The notes: generated from the letters alone by a model not told the origin. A DNA stretch of 64,000 nt from Barnesiella sp. An55 (GCF_002161555.1 NZ_NFHZ01000005.1:124001-188000), one strand, 5' to 3'; shown: positions 27,817-36,425, counted from the first letter of the stretch. A program made the numbers and translations.

Positions 27817-28662
27817 ATGCGCAATTTGATCGATTTTTTGTTGAGGCATAGCTCATGGATTGTATTTACATTCTATGTAGTGATAAGTTGCGTCTTGTTG
27901 TTTGACCGCAACCCCTACCAGCGCAGCGTCTATTTCTCGTCGGCCAACCGGGCGGCGGTCGTGGTCTATGACCTGCAGTCGGAGGTTACCTCCTATCTGG
28001 GTCTGCGCAAGGCCAACCGCGACTTGCAGCTGCGCAACGGTGAACTGGAGATGGAGGTACTCAACCTCAAGGCTCAGCTCAACAGCTATCGCACGGCCGC
28101 GGGAACCGATACGATTCCGGCCGACTCGGTGCTTCACGACTACGATTTCGTAGTGGCTCGCGTGGTCAACAACAGCGTGGCCCAAATCAACAACTACATC
28201 ACCATCGACAAGGGTCGTGCCGAAGGCGTGGAACCCGAGATGGGGGTAGTCGATCAGAATGGCGTGGTAGGTATCATCAACGTGGTGGGCGAGCATCATG
28301 CCGTAGCCATCTCGGTCTTGAATCCCAAGCTGCGTCTCAGCTGCAAGGTGAAGGGCAGCGACTACTTCGGGTCGCTGGTGTGGGATGCCGTGAATCCCCG
28401 CTATGCCGTGCTCGAGGAGATGCCCCGCCACGTCGAGTTTGCCCCGGGCGACACGATTGTCACCAGCGGATACTCGTCGGTATTTCCCGAGGGGTTGATG
28501 GTAGGAATCATCAGCGACTACAAGAAGCAGCGCGACGACAACTTCTATGCTTTGCGGGTTGAGTTGAGTACCGACTTTGGGGGCTTGGGATATGTACGCG
28601 TTATCTCGAACCGCATGAAAGAGGAGCAGGACAAATTGGAAAAGGAGGCCCGCGATGAGTAA
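27817..28662 (+). CDS. mreC: Rod shape-determining protein MreC
   Basis: The 281-residue inner-membrane protein has one N-terminal membrane segment (about 12-31), a coiled coil (about 60-95) and the periplasmic beta domain (about 115-265) with VARVVNNS, NYITIDKG and DTIVTSGYSSVFPEGLMVG. It links MreB to the penicillin-binding protein and RodA. It overlaps mreD by eight bases. Confidence 0.95.
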   Translation: MRNLIDFLLRHSSWIVFTFYVVISCVLLFDRNPYQRSVYFSSANRAAVVVYDLQSEVTSYLGLRKANRDLQLRNGELEMEVLNLKAQLNSYRTAAGTDTIPADSVLHDYDFVVARVVNNSVAQINNYITIDKGRAEGVEPEMGVVDQNGVVGIINVVGEHHAVAISVLNPKLRLSCKVKGSDYFGSLVWDAVNPRYAVLEEMPRHVEFAPGDTIVTSGYSSVFPEGLMVGIISDYKKQRDDNFYALRVELSTDFGGLGYVRVISNRMKEEQDKLEKEARDE

Positions 28663-29173
28663 TTGGTTACGATATATCTTTCTCTTTATCGTCATGGTGC
28701 TCTTGCAGGTGACGATCGGGAACAACATTCATCTGTTTGGGGTCGCCATTCCCTTTTTCTATATCTACTTTATTCTGCGGCTGCCGTTGTCGCTCTCGAT
28801 AAACTGGACTTATACGCTGGCTTTTCTGCTGGGCCTCACCATCGATATCTTCAGCAATACGCCGGGCATGAATGCCTTGGCATGTGTGGTTGTGGCCGCC
28901 CTGCGCAAGCCGGTGTTGAACCTCTATACGCCTCGCGGCGAAGATTATGCCGAGTCGATACCGTCGATTCGCAGTTTTGGAATGTCACTGTATGTGCGTT
29001 ATGCTCTCACGCTTTCGCTCTGCTTCTGTGTGGTGCTGTTTCTGGTCGAGTCGTTGAGCCTGCTCAATATAGGGCGGCTCGTCGTGCGTGTCGTGGCCAG
29101 TACGGCGTTGACATTCCTGGTAGTTTTGGGCATGGATAGCTTAACGAAGACGGGACGTGAGAAAAGATTATAA
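28655..29173 (+). CDS. mreD: Rod shape-determining protein MreD
   Basis: The 172-residue protein is nearly all hydrophobic, with five or six membrane segments, and matches MreD by size, topology and position between mreC and mrdA. The LGLTIDIFSNTPGMNALA segment corresponds to the conserved LGLxxDxxxxxxxG motif of the family. It overlaps mreC by eight bases and mrdA by seventeen, so translation is coupled. Confidence 0.92.
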   Translation: MSNWLRYIFLFIVMVLLQVTIGNNIHLFGVAIPFFYIYFILRLPLSLSINWTYTLAFLLGLTIDIFSNTPGMNALACVVVAALRKPVLNLYTPRGEDYAESIPSIRSFGMSLYVRYALTLSLCFCVVLFLVESLSLLNIGRLVVRVVASTALTFLVVLGMDSLTKTGREKRL

Positions 29174-31019
29174 ACTGGCCAAACGCAAATATGTAATCGG
29201 AGGCATCGTGCTGGCGATTGCCTGCATCTATATCGTGCGTCTCTTTTCGTTGCAGGTGCTTAACGACGATTACAAGCAGTATGCCGATGGCAACGCTTTC
29301 CTCAAAAAGACACAGTATCCTTCGCGCGGACTTATCTATGACCGCAACGGCAAGCTGCTGGTGTTCAACCAGCCGGCCTACGACGTGATGATGATTGTGC
29401 GCGAGGTGCGACCGTTCGATACGCTCGACTTCTGCCGCACGGTGGGTATCACTCGCGAGCAGTTTGACAAGCGCATGGAGGATATGAAGAATCCCCGGCT
29501 CAATCCCGGTTACTCCTCCTATACGCCGCAGACATTCATGACACAACTCTCGGCTCAGGATTATGGCCGTTTGCAGGAGAAGCTCTATCGCTTCCCCGGC
29601 TTCTTTATTCAGAACCGTATGCTCAGGCAGTATGCCTATCCCGTAGCGGCCAATGTGCTGGGCAATATCCGTGAGGTTTCGCCCCGTGATATGGAGAAGG
29701 ACGACTACTACAACCGGGGCGACTACACGGGCGACCTGGGTATCGAGCGTTCCTACGAGCAGGTGCTGCGTGGCGAGAAGGGGGTGGAGATTCTCTTGCG
29801 CGACGCTCACGGGCGCATCAAGGGCCGGTATGAGGATGGCCGCTACGACGTGGCTCCGGTGTCGGGCAAGAACCTGAAGCTCTCGATCGATATCGAGCTG
29901 CAGGCCTATGGCGAGAAGCTGATGCAGAACAAGATAGGGGCTATCGTGGCTATCGAGCCCTCGACGGGTGAGATTCTGGCCATGGTGTCGAGTCCCACCT
30001 ACGACCCTTCGATGCTGGTGGGCCGGGAGCGTGGCAAGAACTATCTGAAACTGAATCGCGACAAATACAAGCCTCTCTACGACCGGGCTCTGATGGCGGC
30101 CTATCCGCCGGGTTCGACCTTCAAACCCACGCAGGGGCTCATCTTCCTCAACGAGGGTATTATTACCGAGAACACGCTCTATCCCTGCTACCACGGTTTT
30201 GTGGCTGGTAGGCTGAAGGTGGGTTGTCACGGCCACGCATCGCCCCTCTCGCTGCTGCCTGCCTTGCAGACTTCGTGCAATGCCTTTTTCTGTTACGGGC
30301 TGCGGTCGATGATCGACAACCGCACCAAGTACAAGTCGGCCGCCGAAGCCTTCAACATCTGGAAAGACTACCTGGTTTCGATGGGCTATGGCTATCGGCT
30401 GGGTATCGACCTGCCGGGCGAGAGTCGCGGTTTCATACCCAACAGCAACTATTACAACAACATATATGGCGAGAACCGCTGGAGCGCCCTCACGATTATA
30501 TCGGTTGCCATCGGGCAGGGCGAGGTGCTGGCCACTCCGTTGCAGATTGCCAATCTGTCGGCGACCATAGCCAACCGGGGGTATTACATCACCCCCCATC
30601 TCATCCGCGAGATACAGGATTCGACGATTAATGCCGAGTTTACCACTCCCAAGCACACAATGGTCGATTCGCACTACTACGACTATGTGGTCGAGGGCAT
30701 GCGCATGGCGGTGACCGGTGGTACCTGTCGCATCGGTGCCATACCCGGTATCGAGGTGTGCGGCAAGACGGGTACGGCGCAGAACCCCCACGGCAAGGAC
30801 CACTCGGCCTTTATGGGTTTTGCCCCCATGAACAATCCCAAGATTGCCATTGCCGTGTATGTCGAGAATGCCGGTTTCGGAGCCACCTATGGGGTGCCCA
30901 TCGGGAGCCTCATGATGGAGATGTATCTGAACCGCAAGATTGCTCCCGAGCGGAAGTATCTCGAAGAGCGTATGTTACAATCCAACACGATTATATACAG
31001 TGGAGTCAAGAAGCACTAA
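29157..31019 (+). CDS. mrdA: Penicillin-binding protein 2 (elongasome transpeptidase)
   Basis: The 620-residue class B PBP has one N-terminal membrane segment (about 13-32), a PBP dimerisation domain (about 50-225, with YPSRGLIYDRNG) and a transpeptidase domain. The active-site serine is in STFK (Ser320, Lys323), the SxN motif reads SCN, and the KTGT box is present near residue 540. It crosslinks peptidoglycan during side-wall growth with RodA. The start is a GTG that overlaps mreD by 17 bases; no ATG fits better. The end overlaps rodA. Confidence 0.95.
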   Translation: MRKDYKLAKRKYVIGGIVLAIACIYIVRLFSLQVLNDDYKQYADGNAFLKKTQYPSRGLIYDRNGKLLVFNQPAYDVMMIVREVRPFDTLDFCRTVGITREQFDKRMEDMKNPRLNPGYSSYTPQTFMTQLSAQDYGRLQEKLYRFPGFFIQNRMLRQYAYPVAANVLGNIREVSPRDMEKDDYYNRGDYTGDLGIERSYEQVLRGEKGVEILLRDAHGRIKGRYEDGRYDVAPVSGKNLKLSIDIELQAYGEKLMQNKIGAIVAIEPSTGEILAMVSSPTYDPSMLVGRERGKNYLKLNRDKYKPLYDRALMAAYPPGSTFKPTQGLIFLNEGIITENTLYPCYHGFVAGRLKVGCHGHASPLSLLPALQTSCNAFFCYGLRSMIDNRTKYKSAAEAFNIWKDYLVSMGYGYRLGIDLPGESRGFIPNSNYYNNIYGENRWSALTIISVAIGQGEVLATPLQIANLSATIANRGYYITPHLIREIQDSTINAEFTTPKHTMVDSHYYDYVVEGMRMAVTGGTCRIGAIPGIEVCGKTGTAQNPHGKDHSAFMGFAPMNNPKIAIAVYVENAGFGATYGVPIGSLMMEMYLNRKIAPERKYLEERMLQSNTIIYSGVKKH

Positions 31020-32451
31020 CATATGGCGTTCGATCGACTGGATGACGGTGATTCTCTACCTCATCCTCGTGTTTTGCGGCTGGGTGAGTATCTATGCCGC
31101 CAGCTACGATTTTGACAATGCCAGTATCTTCGACTTTGCCGAGCGGTCGGGCAAACAGCTCATGTGGATAGGACTCTCGCTCATGTTGGCCTTCATGATA
31201 CTGATGGTCGATTTCAGGGTCTATGAGACCTATGCCTATCTCTTTTACGGTATCCTGATACTCTTGCTTATAGCCACCATATTCCTGGCGCCCGACATCA
31301 AGGGGTCACGCTCGTGGCTGGTACTGGGGCCGGTGAGTCTGCAACCGGCCGAGTTTGCCAAGTTTGCCACGGCGCTCGCTTTGGCCAAGACCTTCGGCAC
31401 CTATGGATTCTCTCTCAAGAACCGGCGCGACCTGTTCAAGGCCGTCTTCATCATCGTGTTGCCCATCGTACTCATCATTGCCCAGAAGGAGACGGGGTCG
31501 GCTCTGGTCTTTGCCTCGCTCATCTTCATGTTGTACCGCGAGGGGCTTTCGGGCCTCTTCCTCTTCTACGGGTTGTGTGCCATAGTCTATTTTGTGGTGG
31601 CGGTGAAATATTCGAGCCTCATGTGGGGGACGGTAGCCGCCGGCGAGGTGCTGGTGTTTATCCTCATATTCCTGGTAGTAGCCGGCATGTTGCTGTTTTA
31701 CCAGAAAAACGGCAGGGCGGCCCGCTATCTCATGCTGGGCTATTTGGCCGTGGGGGTAGTGTGTGGCGCGTTGCTCTACTTCGGGGTAGCGCTCAATCTG
31801 CTGTATGTATGCGTGGGTGTCACCGTGGCTACGGTAGCCTATCTGTTGGTGCTTTATTTTTCGAGTCGTTCGTTGCGTGTTCTCACTATCCTGGCTACGG
31901 CGTTGGTATCGGTCGTCTTTCTCTTCTCGGTCGATTATGCCTTTAACGAGGTGCTGGAACCTCACCAGCAGAAGCGTATCAAGGTGGCACTGGGCATGGA
32001 GGAGGATTTGCGGGGAGCCGGTTACAACGTGAATCAGTCGAAGATTGCCATCGGCTCGGGCGGTTTCTGGGGCAAAGGATTCCTCAACGGGACACAGACC
32101 AAACTGAAATATGTGCCCGAGCAGGATACCGACTTCATCTTCTGCACCATCGGCGAGGAGGAGGGATTCTGGGGAGCCGCAGGTGTGATTCTGCTTTTCG
32201 TGACACTCATCTTCCGACTCATTACCATTGGAGAGCGGCAACACTCGGCCTTTGGTCGAGTCTATGCCTATTGTGTGGTCTCTATTCTGTTCTTCCACTT
32301 GGCGGTGAATGTGGGTATGGTCATCGGGTTGTGTCCGGTCATAGGCATACCCTTGCCCTTCTTCAGCTACGGAGGTTCGTCGTTGTGGGGCTTTACTATT
32401 CTGCTCTTTGTGTTGTTGCGCATCGATGCATCGCGCACCGAGCGCCATTGA
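31000..32451 (+). CDS. rodA: Peptidoglycan glycosyltransferase RodA
   Basis: This SEDS-family inner-membrane polymerase has about ten membrane segments. Landmarks are GSRSWLVLGPVSLQPAEFAK (about 100-120), QKETGSAL near 165, and the C-terminal GLCPVIGIPLPFFSYGGSS motif. The GTG at 31000 is the start I prefer: it gives 483 residues and keeps the conserved NIWRSIDW segment ahead of the first membrane helix. An ATG at 31042 would cut that segment off and one at 30940 would add residues encoded by the mrdA tail. It overlaps mrdA by 20 bases. Confidence 0.9.
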   Translation: MESRSTNIWRSIDWMTVILYLILVFCGWVSIYAASYDFDNASIFDFAERSGKQLMWIGLSLMLAFMILMVDFRVYETYAYLFYGILILLLIATIFLAPDIKGSRSWLVLGPVSLQPAEFAKFATALALAKTFGTYGFSLKNRRDLFKAVFIIVLPIVLIIAQKETGSALVFASLIFMLYREGLSGLFLFYGLCAIVYFVVAVKYSSLMWGTVAAGEVLVFILIFLVVAGMLLFYQKNGRAARYLMLGYLAVGVVCGALLYFGVALNLLYVCVGVTVATVAYLLVLYFSSRSLRVLTILATALVSVVFLFSVDYAFNEVLEPHQQKRIKVALGMEEDLRGAGYNVNQSKIAIGSGGFWGKGFLNGTQTKLKYVPEQDTDFIFCTIGEEEGFWGAAGVILLFVTLIFRLITIGERQHSAFGRVYAYCVVSILFFHLAVNVGMVIGLCPVIGIPLPFFSYGGSSLWGFTILLFVLLRIDASRTERH

Positions 32452-32614
32452 TTGGAGCTGGGTATAGATCCTTCTTTTCGAGTGAGTTATACTCCGTATC
32501 CTCCCTTCCTTCACGAGCCTGCTCTCTCGTGCACGAGCGGGTATGCAAGACTAATAAAAATTAACTGAAAAGTTAATTGAGCCTCTGAGTAATAGGATTT
32601 TTGAATTATTATTC

Positions 32615-32622
32615 TATATTTG
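32615..32622 (+). promoter_or_regulatory. -7 element after rodA
   Basis: TATATTTG matches the -7 consensus. A TTTG occurs only 11 bases before it, too close for a standard -33 box. It could drive a short transcript ending at 32872. Confidence 0.4.
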
Positions 32623-32629
32623 TAATAAT

Positions 32630-32872
32630 AGTTGTTGCTGTGTAAAACTAATAAAATAGTTTTTTTGTAATCAGAATGGGGGACAGTATCCTATCATAGT
32701 AGGAAAATTCCGATAGCCGGTATTCACGCCTGGGTTGGGCTTCGCCGGCAGAGCGTGGGGTAGAGTTTTTGCAGTGGTCGCCTCATGCTGGAAAATCGGA
32801 TGGAAGGGCCTGTGTCGAACGGTCCGATCAGTAAAAAGCGGCACCACCGATGAGGGAGGTGCCGCTTTGGTT
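32630..32872 (+). ncRNA. Candidate structured small RNA
   Basis: Between a -7 box and a terminator, short complementary segments are nested in order: GACA (32682-32685) with TGTC (32813-32816), TCCGAT (32709-32714) with ATCGGA (32795-32800), and CACGC (32725-32729) with GCGTG (32753-32757). The inner loop CTGGG...CCGGCAG can extend the last stem. A local hairpin TCCTA/TAGGA (32689-32693, 32700-32704) sits on the 5' arm. This gives a long rod with a large internal bubble, reminiscent of 6S RNA, but I cannot test the homology. Strand and ends are inferred from the promoter element and terminator. Confidence 0.3.
32833..32872. terminator. Terminator between rodA region and the aspartyl protease gene
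   Basis: AAAGCGGCACC (32835-32845) pairs with GGTGCCGCTTT (32858-32868). On the minus strand a T run follows (TTTTTAC); on the plus strand GGTTTT follows. It lies 13 bases after the stop of the minus-strand gene and can serve both directions. Confidence 0.85.
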
Positions 32873-32880
32873 TTCAGTCG

Positions 32881-34092
32881 TTATCTATTTTGTGAGGTCA
32901 TATAATTTGATTGAGTAAGCACATAAGTGGTTGTATTGCCGTTGCTCTTCTTGACCGTATATCGGGTTTCGCCCTTGAGGCCCAGACCGTTTCGCTGTTC
33001 CTTCCAGGTTATCTCTTTCACCGGCCGATCGTTTATGGCTATGATGGTGTCGCCTATCTCGATGCCGGCCCGCTCGGCAATGCCGCCTTGATAGAGGCCG
33101 TTGACAATCCAGCCGTCGCAGATGTCTGTGCGGTCAACGGTTGCCATGTGTGAGACCGACGATTGGGAATAGGTACCTTTGTTTGCATTTCGTTTTACCC
33201 ATACCGAGGCGTGGAGCGGGTCTATGACTATATCGTAGAGCGACCAGATTTCATTGCCGATGATGCCTTCATAGGGACGGTTGGACGATAAGGCTCCTTT
33301 CTGGTTGAGCGAGCAGTCTATGACCAGATTGTCGAGTGTATCGACCATGCAGAACCGGGTGGCCCTTAGTGTCATATTTTCGGAACCGCCACCCACGCCG
33401 CCGGCTTGTGTGCGGAAATAGGCCTTGGGTATCTGGTCGAGATGAAGCGTCGAGGTTGTTTCGTTGGTGAGCGAGACGGTGGAACCACTGCCCAAATCCA
33501 TGCGAAACCAGCCTTCCACCACGTTTGCAGAGTCGATTTGCATACGGGCTTTTACGTCGATGCGATTCTCTTCGAATCGGGCTTCGAGCTTGTGGTAGCT
33601 GACGAGTGAGTCGGGCGGGAGTGGCTCTTTCAAAGGTGCAATGTAGCACTCGCTGAAGTTAATCATCAAAGGGGCCTGTAACAGGTGGGTGTTGCCCAGC
33701 AGGCCGTCGATATATCGTCCCAGAATATCGCGCAACCCGATGATGGGGGTTATCTTGTTCTGGTAGTCCAACCTGCCGCACCGAATCTTGATCGGGTCGA
33801 TGAAGATGTCGACCCGCTGCGGGTCGCTGCTGCCGGCACCGCCCATGTGGGCCGTACCTTTCCGGCCGAATGCGTCTTGCAGGTGGTTCAGGTTCAGAAA
33901 ATCCTTGTCGAGATAGAGGAAGTCGGCCCCGGTATCGTAGATAATTGTGACCGGTACGGTATCGTTTAGCGTGGCTTGCAGATAGAGATGACTGTCGAAG
34001 ATAAAGGGTATGGCGCCGTCGGGTCGTGCGGCATGGCTTTTGGAAAGACACAGAGCCCCCAAAAGGAAGATGAAGTAAACTGTTTTTTGCAT
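32881..34092 (-). CDS. Secreted aspartyl protease-like protein with PDZ domain
   Basis: From ATG 34092 the protein has 403 residues, with a signal peptide (1-21, MQKTVYFIFLLGALCLSKSHA cut at the end). It carries two retropepsin-like lobes: YDTGADFLYLD with Asp53, and DLGSGSTVSL with Asp199 in place of the usual D-T/S-G. A PDZ domain (about 330-385, QGGIAERAGIEIGDTIIAIN) follows. Activity is likely but not proven, because the second motif is DLG. It is the last gene of the BlaI-BlaR1-TonB operon, 118 bases after the TonB lipoprotein gene. A longer frame to 34167 would bury the signal peptide. Confidence 0.85.
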   Translation of the reverse strand: MQKTVYFIFLLGALCLSKSHAARPDGAIPFIFDSHLYLQATLNDTVPVTIIYDTGADFLYLDKDFLNLNHLQDAFGRKGTAHMGGAGSSDPQRVDIFIDPIKIRCGRLDYQNKITPIIGLRDILGRYIDGLLGNTHLLQAPLMINFSECYIAPLKEPLPPDSLVSYHKLEARFEENRIDVKARMQIDSANVVEGWFRMDLGSGSTVSLTNETTSTLHLDQIPKAYFRTQAGGVGGGSENMTLRATRFCMVDTLDNLVIDCSLNQKGALSSNRPYEGIIGNEIWSLYDIVIDPLHASVWVKRNANKGTYSQSSVSHMATVDRTDICDGWIVNGLYQGGIAERAGIEIGDTIIAINDRPVKEITWKEQRNGLGLKGETRYTVKKSNGNTTTYVLTQSNYMTSQNR

Positions 34093-34210
34093 GGCAGAAG
34101 CGTGTTTGTGCAGGGACTGAAACCGGGTAGGGGCGGACGAAGCTCTGGTCGGCTTCTTCTCCTGCACCCGACCCGATTTTCAAAGAGTAGTAAAAGGTCT
34201 CGCTTTCAGA

Positions 34211-34675
34211 CTATTGAAGCTTGAAGGCAATGGGCAGGGTATATCGTACGTTCACCGGCTGTCCGTCCTGCATGCCTGGTTTCCAGTCGGGGAGGGTACG
34301 CACTACGTCGATGGCAGCCTGATCGAGCATCTTGTCGATGCTGCGAACAACTTGAATATGGCCTATTTTTCCCTCTTTATCGACCACGAATTGCAGGACC
34401 ACACGCCCCTCGATGTGGCCGTCGATAGCGTTTTGAGGGTACTTGAGGTTTTGGGCAATTGTTTGGTACAGGGCTTGCGTGCCACCCGGGAACTCGGGCA
34501 TCACTTCGGCAACTTCATATACCGAGTCGGGTGTGGTTGGGGCCGGAGCAACCGTTTCGGTGGTAGCTCCGGATTCGTTGGGAGCAGCTGTTTCAGTTTG
34601 TTGAGGGTTGGCATTACAGCTGGCCAACAGGAGGCTTACGGAGGCCAGGACAGAGAATAACAGTTCTTTTTTCAT
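34211..34675 (-). CDS. Lipoprotein with TonB C-terminal domain
   Basis: The 154-residue protein has a lipoprotein signal ending LLASC at about residue 20, a Pro/Thr/Glu-rich linker (about 22-52), and a TonB_C domain (about 58-154) with YPQNAIDGHIEGRV and the VNVRYTLPIAFKLQ end. It has no N-terminal membrane anchor of the usual TonB sort. It would sit on a membrane facing the periplasm and may act as an energy transducer or a binding partner. Its domain is nearly identical, in DNA as well, to that at the end of the BlaR1-like gene 34 bases upstream. Confidence 0.87.
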   Translation of the reverse strand: MKKELLFSVLASVSLLLASCNANPQQTETAAPNESGATTETVAPAPTTPDSVYEVAEVMPEFPGGTQALYQTIAQNLKYPQNAIDGHIEGRVVLQFVVDKEGKIGHIQVVRSIDKMLDQAAIDVVRTLPDWKPGMQDGQPVNVRYTLPIAFKLQ

Positions 34676-34709
34676 TGCAGTAAAGTTTTATTTAAGGTGT
34701 ACAAATTGG

Positions 34710-35984
34710 TCAGGATAGTTTGAAGACAACCGGTAAGGTATATCGCACATTCACCGGCTTGCCGTTCTGCCTGCCCGGTTTCCAGTCGGGCAGCGTGTGC
34801 ATCACGTCGATGGCAGCCTGATCGAGCATCTTGTCGATGCTGCGAACAACTTGAATATGGCCTACTTTTCCCTCTTTATCGACCACGAACTGGAGGATTA
34901 CGCGCCCCTCGGTCTGGTTGTCGATAGCCTCCTGGGGGTATTTGAGATTCTCGGCGATAAACTCGAAGAGAGCCTGGTTGCCGCCGGGAAACTCGGGCAT
35001 CACCTCGGCCACTTCGAATACGGGTTCTTGCTCGGGTACCTCGCGGGGTATGGCCGTTTGGGGCTGAGCTCCGCTTGTCGTTGACTGTATCGAATTGTCG
35101 TTTTGTACTTTATGACCCGACGATTGCTGGCAACTCTGGCTGCCGACGATAAGTAGGAGCAGAAGCGGAGCAACCAGAGGGTAGAGGCATAGCGACCACC
35201 GGGAGGAGCGCTTGCGGTTGATCATGGCGATGCGCGCCTTCAAAAACGAATGGCTGAAGGGGATGGCCGACGTGTGCGTTGGATTGTTGTTCACCAAGTC
35301 GAGCAGCAGGTATTGGTATGACCTTGTTTCGGGCTCGTCGAGCAGGGCGGTGCGGTCGGCCAGATACTCGAGATTGAGCCGTATCTCCTTCAGCAGCAGC
35401 CAGGAAACGGGGTTTATCCAGCAGAGAGCCGCCATGCACTCACCCAGCAGAATGTCGGCCGAGTGCATTTGCTTGATGTGGGTTCCTTCGTGTTTCAATA
35501 TCTTGTCCAATGCCTCGGGCCTGTGGAGCATCGAGGCTGGCAGGAATATCCAGTTGAAGAACGAGCAGGGTTGTATTTCGTCGCGGCAGATGACAAGTCG
35601 CAGTCCCTCCTGGCGATGTATTTTGCCGCGTAGGCGCAGCCCGATAATCGAGATTAATCGCACGCCTATGCGCAGCCCCAGCAGCAGAGCTATGCCGCCA
35701 TAGAGCCAGGCAGCCAGCCGGTAGAGGTCGAGTGTGGCTGGGGTAGCGTTTTCGTCGGTTGGGCTCACCTGCAGTTCGGATAGGGAGACTTGCAGTACCT
35801 GTGGAACTGCCTGCCCGATGACCGGGATGCGATATAGCGGGAAGGTGATGGCAAACAGAAGGATGCCCAAGAGCAAGAACCGTCGCATGGCAAAGTGGGT
35901 GTCGCGGCTGAACAGTGCCTTGTAGGCCATGTAGAGCAACGTGAGTGCGATGTGTACTTGTAGCAGATATAGCAGAAAGTTCAT
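34710..35984 (-). CDS. BlaR1/MecR1-type M56 metalloprotease fused to a TonB domain
   Basis: The 424-residue inner-membrane protein has membrane segments near 3-20, 36-52, 88-115 and 262-282. The zinc motif HEGTH is at 165-169 (usual form HExxH), with Glu206 in NLEYLAD as the likely third ligand. Instead of a penicillin-binding sensor domain, the periplasmic end is a TonB_C domain (about 325-424). In BlaR1/MecR1 the protease cleaves the BlaI repressor on receiving a signal; the sensed signal here is unknown. It follows blaI by 24 bases and is in the same operon. Confidence 0.9.
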   Translation of the reverse strand: MNFLLYLLQVHIALTLLYMAYKALFSRDTHFAMRRFLLLGILLFAITFPLYRIPVIGQAVPQVLQVSLSELQVSPTDENATPATLDLYRLAAWLYGGIALLLGLRIGVRLISIIGLRLRGKIHRQEGLRLVICRDEIQPCSFFNWIFLPASMLHRPEALDKILKHEGTHIKQMHSADILLGECMAALCWINPVSWLLLKEIRLNLEYLADRTALLDEPETRSYQYLLLDLVNNNPTHTSAIPFSHSFLKARIAMINRKRSSRWSLCLYPLVAPLLLLLIVGSQSCQQSSGHKVQNDNSIQSTTSGAQPQTAIPREVPEQEPVFEVAEVMPEFPGGNQALFEFIAENLKYPQEAIDNQTEGRVILQFVVDKEGKVGHIQVVRSIDKMLDQAAIDVMHTLPDWKPGRQNGKPVNVRYTLPVVFKLS

Positions 35985-36008
35985 GATGTCTTGATTTTGG
36001 GTGTGGTC

Positions 36009-36371
36009 TTATTTTTTCTCTCGCTCGATCATTTCGATGATTTGGCGCAGGTCCTCCTCCGATAGCTTGTTTTCGTGAGCAAAGAAGGAGACCATCTCTT
36101 TGTAGGAGTCGGAGAAATAGCTCTTGACAATCCCCGACAGGAACTTTTTCTTGTATTCGTGCTGGCTGATGTGTGGCGTGTAGAGATAGGTGTTGCCTAT
36201 CTTCTGGCTCGACAGATAGCCTTTCCGCTCGAGATTCTTGACTACCGAGGCAACCGTGGTATAGGGTGGGCGCGGCTCGGGTAGTTTCTCGAGAAAGTCT
36301 TTGATGATGCCTTGCCCTTTTTCCCAAATAGCGAGCATTACCTCTTCTTCTTGGTGTGTCAGTTTGTCCAT
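36009..36371 (-). CDS. BlaI/MecI/CopY-family transcriptional repressor
   Basis: The 120-residue protein has the winged-helix N-terminus of the family (LTHQEEEVMLAIWEKG, then PYTTVASVVKNLERKGYL, about 36-53) and a helical C-terminal dimerisation part. It is the first gene of the operon with the BlaR1-like protease, whose role in this family is to cleave and inactivate the repressor. Two tandem dyad sites overlap its own promoter, so it most likely represses its own operon. It is not linked to any beta-lactamase in this window. Confidence 0.93.
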   Translation of the reverse strand: MDKLTHQEEEVMLAIWEKGQGIIKDFLEKLPEPRPPYTTVASVVKNLERKGYLSSQKIGNTYLYTPHISQHEYKKKFLSGIVKSYFSDSYKEMVSFFAHENKLSEEDLRQIIEMIEREKK

Positions 36372-36389
36372 GGTTCTATTTAATCTTAA

Positions 36390-36425
36390 TTACGATTGTT
36401 TCGCAAATCTACGAAAATTTCGTAG
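36390..36425. promoter_or_regulatory. Two tandem operator-like dyads at the BlaI promoter
   Basis: CTACGAAAATTTCGTAG (36409-36425) is a perfect 8-1-8 inverted repeat. TTACGATTGTTTCGCAA (36390-36406) is an imperfect copy sharing TACGA and TTTCG at the same spacing, offset by 19 bases, about two helix turns. The first lies in the spacer between the -33 and -7 boxes and abuts the -7 box; the second covers the -7 box and the start of transcription. This is a textbook position for repression by BlaI dimers. The core TACGA/TCGTA differs from the classical TACA/TGTA. Confidence 0.75.

Larger units (their letters stand above)
32452..32880. other. Intergenic region after rodA
   Basis: This 429-base gap lies between the ends of two converging genes. 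It holds a -7 box (32615-32622), a stretch of nested complementary segments (about 32680-32820) and a strong hairpin terminator (32833-32872). No protein-coding frame of note is seen. The combination suggests a small RNA gene, described separately. Confidence 0.6.

Noticed and set aside
34710-36371. Beta-lactam resistance locus
   Set aside because: BlaI and BlaR1-like proteins are present, but there is no penicillin-binding sensor domain and no beta-lactamase or mecA-like gene.
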